From positions 62,001 through 126,000 of the forward strand of contig JBBRYJ010000006.1 in the NCBI GenBank assembly GCA_038237745.1: 64,000 nt of DNA, in the 5' to 3' direction. The notes beneath the pieces were generated by a model, which worked only from the letters and a program-made list of their open reading frames with translations, was not told the DNA's origin and searched no databases. This stretch comes from DASQEH01 sp038237745 (GTDB lineage Bacteria > Actinomycetota > Actinomycetes > Propionibacteriales > Nocardioidaceae). The position numbers and the translations under genes were made by a program. Positions 60,338 through 64,000 of the stretch are shown one piece after another (the first letter of the stretch is position 1; every line of letters begins with the position of its first letter).

Positions 60338-61951
60338 GTGAAGAAGCTCTGGACGGCGGCGCCGGTCGCAGCGGTCGCGGCGGTCGCAGCACACGACCTG
60401 CTGCAGCGTCGTCACGCCATCTTGCGCAACTTTCCCGTCGTCGGACACGCGCGGTTCTGGCTGGAGTCGATAGGGCCGGAGCTCCGCCAGTACATCGTCG
60501 CCGGGAACGACGAGGAGCGGCCGTTCAGTCGCGACCAGCGACGCTGGGTGTACGCCTCGGCCAAGCTGGAGAACAACTACTTCGGCTTCGGCACCGACAA
60601 CGATCTCGAGCACACGGCCGGCAACGTGATCATCCATCACCGTACGTTCGGGCGACAGCAGGCCACCCACGGGAAGCCCGGCCAGGAGGCATGGCTTCCC
60701 TGCGCCAAGGTGATGGGGGCGGCACGGAGTCGCCCGAGCGCGTTCCGCCCCGGCTCGGTCGTGAACATCTCGGGCATGAGCTTCGGGTCGCTGTCGGGCA
60801 ACGCCGTCGAGGCCCTCAACCGCGGTGCGAAGCTGGCGGGCTGCCTGCAGAACACCGGCGAGGGGGCGGTTTCGCCGTATCACCGCAACGGCGGCGAGCT
60901 CATCTTCCAGATCGGCACGGCGTACTTCGGCTGTCGCGACGAAGCCGGGAGGTTCGAGATCGAAAAGTTGAAGGAGCTCGTTGCGGGCGCCCCGATCAGG
61001 GCTTTGGAGGTGAAGCTCAGCCAGGGGGCCAAGCCTGGCCTCGGAGGAGTGCTCCCAGCCGCCAAGGTTTCGGACGAGATCGCCGAGACGCGCGGAGTAC
61101 CTGCGGGCAAGGACTGCATCTCGCCGTCTCGTCATGCCGAGTTCCACGATGTCGACAGCCTGCTCGACTGGGTCGAGATGCTCGCCACAGAGACGGGCCT
61201 GCCGGTGGGCATCAAGTCCGCAGTCGGTGATCTCGAGTTCTGGCGAGACCTCGCCGACGCCATGGCGACGGGCGACCGGGGCGTCGACTTCGTCACCATC
61301 GACGGGGGCGAGGGCGGCACGGGCGCAGCCCCGATGATCTTCACCGACGCGGTGTCGTTGCCCTTCCGGCTGGGCTTCAGCCGGGTGTACTCGATCTTCG
61401 CCGAGCGCGACCTGCACGAGAAGGTCGTCTTCATCGGAGCCGGCAAGCTCGGGCTTCCCGACAACGCCGTGGTCGCCTTCGCGCTCGGTGTCGACATGGT
61501 CAACGTGGGGCGCGAGGCCATGCTCTCTGTCGGGTGCGTCCAGGCGCAGACGTGTCACACCGGCAACTGCCCTACCGGAGTGGCCACGCAGCACCCGTGG
61601 CTGGCTCACGGACTCGACCCCCGCCTCAAGTCCGAGCGGGCAGCCAACTACATAAGGACGCTCCGCCGGGATCTGCTGAAGGTCGCGGAGGCATGCGGCG
61701 TCGAGCACCCGTCGATGATCGGACCCGACTCGGTCGAGATCATCGACATGCTCGCCGACGGCAAGCTTCTCGACCAGGTCTACGCGTACCAGCCGGGCTG
61801 GGGGTTCCCGTCCGATGCCGACGTGCGTGCTGTCGTGGCCTTGATGGAGGATGTCGACGAGGAGGAGCTGGAGACCGAGGGGCCTCCCGAGACGGCCGTG
61901 GAGGGGGAGCGCGGCGACTCCATGGTCGGCGGCTCCCCGGTTCTGGGCTAG
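60338..61951 (+). CDS. FMN-binding glutamate synthase family protein
   Basis: A 537-residue flavoprotein. A short hydrophobic N terminus (AAPVAAVAAVAAHDLLQ) may anchor it; RNFPVVGHARFWLESIGPELRQYI follows. The barrel has VNISGMSFGSLSGNAVEALN, GEGAVSPYH, KLSQGAKPGLGGVLP, DGGEGGTGAAPMIF (FMN phosphate loop), and the Fe-S Cys cluster QAQTCHTGNCPTGVATQ. It matches the Glu_synthase domain alone, without the amidotransferase domain, so ordinary glutamate synthesis is unlikely; true substrate unknown. GTG at 60338 behind a G-rich ribosome site. Confidence 0.9.
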   Translation: MKKLWTAAPVAAVAAVAAHDLLQRRHAILRNFPVVGHARFWLESIGPELRQYIVAGNDEERPFSRDQRRWVYASAKLENNYFGFGTDNDLEHTAGNVIIHHRTFGRQQATHGKPGQEAWLPCAKVMGAARSRPSAFRPGSVVNISGMSFGSLSGNAVEALNRGAKLAGCLQNTGEGAVSPYHRNGGELIFQIGTAYFGCRDEAGRFEIEKLKELVAGAPIRALEVKLSQGAKPGLGGVLPAAKVSDEIAETRGVPAGKDCISPSRHAEFHDVDSLLDWVEMLATETGLPVGIKSAVGDLEFWRDLADAMATGDRGVDFVTIDGGEGGTGAAPMIFTDAVSLPFRLGFSRVYSIFAERDLHEKVVFIGAGKLGLPDNAVVAFALGVDMVNVGREAMLSVGCVQAQTCHTGNCPTGVATQHPWLAHGLDPRLKSERAANYIRTLRRDLLKVAEACGVEHPSMIGPDSVEIIDMLADGKLLDQVYAYQPGWGFPSDADVRAVVALMEDVDEEELETEGPPETAVEGERGDSMVGGSPVLG

Positions 61952-61963
61952 CGAGTCACCGAA

Positions 61964-62503
61964 GTGTCGCCTCGCCACTCGAGCGCCGCGCTGCGGCTGG
62001 TGCTGATGGCCGACACCCACGTACCGAGCCGTGCTCGCGACCTGCCCGCGCAGCTGTGGCAGGCGGTCGACGCTGCCGATGTGGTGGTCCACGCCGGGGA
62101 CTGGGTGGATGTCGCCCTACTCGACGCGCTCGAGGCTCGAGCCAGGCGTGTCGTCGCCGTGTACGGCAACAATGACGGTCAGACGCTGCGAGCGCGACTG
62201 CCCGAGGTGGCAGTGGTCGAGCTGGGTGGCGTGACGATGTCTGTGATCCACGAGACGGGTCCCGCCGCAGGGCGCGAGCGCCGGTTGGCTGGAAGGTTCG
62301 ACGACATGGACGTCGTCGTGTTCGGTCACAGTCACATCCCATGGGACACCACCACCGAGTCCGGACTACGGCTGCTCAACCCCGGGTCCCCGACGGACCG
62401 GCGCCGCCAGCCGCGTTGCACTTTCATGACCGTCGGTGTGGACGCCGGGCGGCTGGGCGAGACGAAACTTGTGCAGCTACCGCAGCACGAACCTCGCACG
62501 TGA
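61964..62503 (+). CDS. Metallophosphoesterase, YfcE/MJ0936-like
   Basis: A 179-residue phosphodiesterase. Metal motifs: MADTHVPSRA (D-x-H), HAGDWVD (G-D), YGNNDGQ (G-N-N-D), SVIHETG (H) and FGHSHIPW (G-H-x-H). Length and order match the YfcE family, which cleaves simple phosphodiesters in the cytoplasm. GTG at 61964 is 12 bp after the FMN protein gene and is probably co-transcribed. Confidence 0.93.
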   Translation: MSPRHSSAALRLVLMADTHVPSRARDLPAQLWQAVDAADVVVHAGDWVDVALLDALEARARRVVAVYGNNDGQTLRARLPEVAVVELGGVTMSVIHETGPAAGRERRLAGRFDDMDVVVFGHSHIPWDTTTESGLRLLNPGSPTDRRRQPRCTFMTVGVDAGRLGETKLVQLPQHEPRT

Positions 62504-62507
62504 CCAA

Positions 62508-62574
62508 CTCGGGTGGGTCGCAACAAAGCGGGTATTGGCAAAGCGGGGTCGGTGGATCGACCGGCTCACCCGAG
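62508..62574 (+). promoter_or_regulatory. Long inverted repeat in the adh leader
   Basis: CTCGGGTG (62508-62515) pairs with CACCCGAG (62567-62574) and the adjoining GGTCG (62516-62520) with CGACC (62558-62562), giving a 13-bp stem with a 4-nt bulge and a 37-nt loop that contains two AAAGCGGG copies. It fills the gap before the adh start; terminator or leader structure. Confidence 0.45.
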
Positions 62575-62590
62575 GGAGAGGGCAGTTCGG

Positions 62591-63775
62591 ATGAGAGCTT
62601 TGACGTGGCAGGGCAAGCGCGATGTACGGGTGGAGACCGTTCCGGACCCGAGCATCGAGCAGCCCACCGACGCGATCGTGCGGATCACCTCGACGGCGAT
62701 CTGCGGCTCGGACCTGCACCTCTACGAGGTCCTCGGGCCCTTCCTGACGCCGGGCGACGTGCTGGGTCATGAGCCGATGGGAGTTGTGGAGGAGGTCGGC
62801 GCCGACGTTTCGCACGTCTCCCCCGGAGACAGGGTCGTGATCCCGTTCAACATCTCGTGCGGCTCGTGCTGGATGTGCTCCCGCCAGCTCTTCGCCCAGT
62901 GTGAGACCACCCAGGTGCGGGAGGAGGGCAAAGGGGCAGCCCTGTTCGGGTACACGTCGCTCTACGGTGAGGTGCCTGGTGGCCAGGCGGAGTATCTGCG
63001 CGTGCCTCAAGCCCACTTCGGGCCCATCAAGGTCCCGGAGGGGCCCAGCGACCAGCGGTTCCTCTATCTGTCGGACATCCTGCCCACGGCGTGGCAGGCG
63101 GTTCGCTATGCCGATGTGCCGCCAGGAGGCACGCTCGTCGTGCTGGGGCTCGGCCCGGTCGGGCAGTTCTCGGCACGCATCGGGCGCCATCTGGGCGCCG
63201 GCAGGGTTATCGGGGTAGATCTGGTGCCCGAGCGGCTCGCGATGGCCGCAGCGCACGGGGCCGAGGTACTGGACATGCGCGACGTCGACGACGTCGCCGA
63301 CTCTCTCATCGAGATGACCGATGGGCGGGGCGCCGACGGAGTCATCGACGCGGTCGGTATGGAGGCGCACGGCTCTCCTCGGGCCAAGGTCGCGCAGTCG
63401 CTCGTGGGGCTGCTGCCAGACGCTGTTGCTCAGCCTCTCACCGACCGCTTCGCAGTCGACCGGCTCGACGCGATGCATACTGCGCTCAAAGCGGTCCGCC
63501 GCGGCGGAACCGTCTCCCTGTCCGGTGTGTACGGCGGCGAGACGGACCCGATGCCGATGATGGAGATGTTCGACCGTGGGGTTCAACTGCGGATGGGCCA
63601 GTGCCACGTCAAGCGCTGGATAGACGACATTCTTCCCCTCGTCCTCGACGATTCCGACCCGCTCGGGACGGAGGATCTCGCCACCCACGTACTGCCGCTC
63701 GAAGACGCGCCCCAGGGGTACGAGATCTTCCAGCGCAAGGAGGACAACTGCGTGAAGGTCCTGCTCACGCCGTGA
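62591..63775 (+). CDS. Zinc-dependent alcohol dehydrogenase (MDR family)
   Basis: A 394-residue medium-chain dehydrogenase. Catalytic zinc ligands in ICGSDLH and LGHEPMGVVE; structural zinc in CGSCWMCSRQLFAQC (four Cys); NAD-binding LGLGPVGQFSARIG. The internal segment GRGADGVIDAVGMEAHG and VSLSGVYGGETDPMPM resemble the formaldehyde-dehydrogenase-like/glutathione-independent branch. Substrate unknown. ATG at 62591 has GAGGGAGAGGG upstream; GTGA overlap with the SDR gene suggests linked redox steps. Confidence 0.92.
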   Translation: MRALTWQGKRDVRVETVPDPSIEQPTDAIVRITSTAICGSDLHLYEVLGPFLTPGDVLGHEPMGVVEEVGADVSHVSPGDRVVIPFNISCGSCWMCSRQLFAQCETTQVREEGKGAALFGYTSLYGEVPGGQAEYLRVPQAHFGPIKVPEGPSDQRFLYLSDILPTAWQAVRYADVPPGGTLVVLGLGPVGQFSARIGRHLGAGRVIGVDLVPERLAMAAAHGAEVLDMRDVDDVADSLIEMTDGRGADGVIDAVGMEAHGSPRAKVAQSLVGLLPDAVAQPLTDRFAVDRLDAMHTALKAVRRGGTVSLSGVYGGETDPMPMMEMFDRGVQLRMGQCHVKRWIDDILPLVLDDSDPLGTEDLATHVLPLEDAPQGYEIFQRKEDNCVKVLLTP

Positions 63776-64000
63776 CGGCGCCTTCGTCGCCGAAGAGGCT
63801 CGTCGTCGTCGTCACCGGAGCCTCGAGCGGCATCGGGCTGGCTGCCGCGCGTGCGTTCGCGCGACGAGGCGCACGTCTCGTCCTAGCGGCCCGTTCACCG
63901 GAGAGCCTTGCCGCTGCCGAGCGGAGCTGCCTCGACGAGGGCGCCGAAGAGGTGCTGGTCGTCCCGACCGACGTCACCGACCACGCGGCCGTCGGTGCCC
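63772..64000 (+). CDS. SDR family oxidoreductase, N-terminal part (cut by window end)
   Basis: A 76-residue visible part. GTG at 63772 overlaps the adh stop. The cofactor loop TGASSGIGLAAARAFARRGA is clear, followed by LVLAARSPESLAAAE and VPTDVTD, the standard Rossmann start and NADP-type Arg after the second strand. The active site lies beyond the window. Probably an operon partner of the alcohol dehydrogenase. Confidence 0.9.
   Translation, partial: MTAPSSPKRLVVVVTGASSGIGLAAARAFARRGARLVLAARSPESLAAAERSCLDEGAEEVLVVPTDVTDHAAVGA

Noticed and set aside
58933..61951. A glutamate synthase operon with a cysteine desulfurase
   Set aside because: The two genes diverge, and the FMN protein lacks the amidotransferase domain, so no joint glutamate or Fe-S pathway can be claimed.
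60098..62092. A 664-residue minus-strand frame across the FMN protein gene
   Set aside because: Shadow of a gene with clear glutamate-synthase motifs; no domain of its own.

Overview
The window is high-GC, gene-dense DNA from an actinobacterium. GTG and TTG starts, four-base ATGA/GTGA gene overlaps, and marker families (DUF3263, DUF5709, DUF3027, DUF2530, a second citrate synthase type, bacterial XPB, HelD, a CIRCE-controlled groL without groES) fit the Propionibacteriales/Nocardioidaceae; the family-level placement is inference from gene content only. No rRNA, tRNA, CRISPR array, transposase or phage gene was seen. The window opens inside a beta-propeller gene and closes inside an SDR gene.

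Layout. 0-7.5 kb: propeller plus MoaD-like carrier, SDR, CDF metal exporter with DUF5709 protein, uracil-DNA glycosylase, trehalose-phosphate synthase otsA, then divergently DUF3263, a LytR_C protein and trehalose phosphatase otsB. 7.5-11.3 kb: a six-unit 22-bp repeat, a G-tract run and a clear SAM-I riboswitch lead into a threonine-synthase-like gene and a CysO-like sulfur carrier, followed by CIRCE-controlled groL. 11.4-21.5 kb: an M20 peptidase, then an aerobic CO-dehydrogenase-like (form II, AYRGAGR) molybdenum hydroxylase cluster: MobA-like, CoxD, CoxE, XdhC, CoxS, CoxL, CoxM, CoxG. 21.6-31.7 kb: CutC, a DUF4031/LD-carboxypeptidase fusion, HD hydrolase, LURP-one-like protein, HelD, and a nucleic-acid cluster of XPB helicase, a CGNR zinc-finger protein and a helicase-associated protein. 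31.7-46 kb: ABC exporter, YihY membrane protein, secreted subtilase, LarE fused to a degenerate HAD domain, cold-shock protein, two MFS transporters, DUF3027 and DUF2530 proteins, MarR regulator, methyltransferase and an anchored propeller. 46-55.8 kb: a luciferase-like (LLM) fragment beside a second 22-bp repeat, serC, citrate synthase 2, pdxH beside a third repeat, a hotdog protein, photolyase, a DtxR regulator, MFS and an orphan betaine-binding lipoprotein. 55.8-64 kb: DUF2277, a secreted/membrane protein pair, a nucleoside transporter, a cysteine-desulfurase-like protein, FMN glutamate-synthase-like protein, phosphoesterase, alcohol dehydrogenase and SDR.

Themes. Sulfur mobilisation recurs: two ubiquitin-like carriers ending in GG, a cysteine-desulfurase-like protein, LarE, and XdhC next to a molybdenum hydroxylase. 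The most interesting unit is the riboswitch-thrC-cysO unit: SAM control of a PLP beta/gamma-lyase-type enzyme next to a sulfur carrier suggests a protein-thiocarboxylate route to homocysteine rather than (or besides) threonine synthesis. A second unexplained element is a 22-bp-period TCGA-centred tandem repeat at three intergenic loci.
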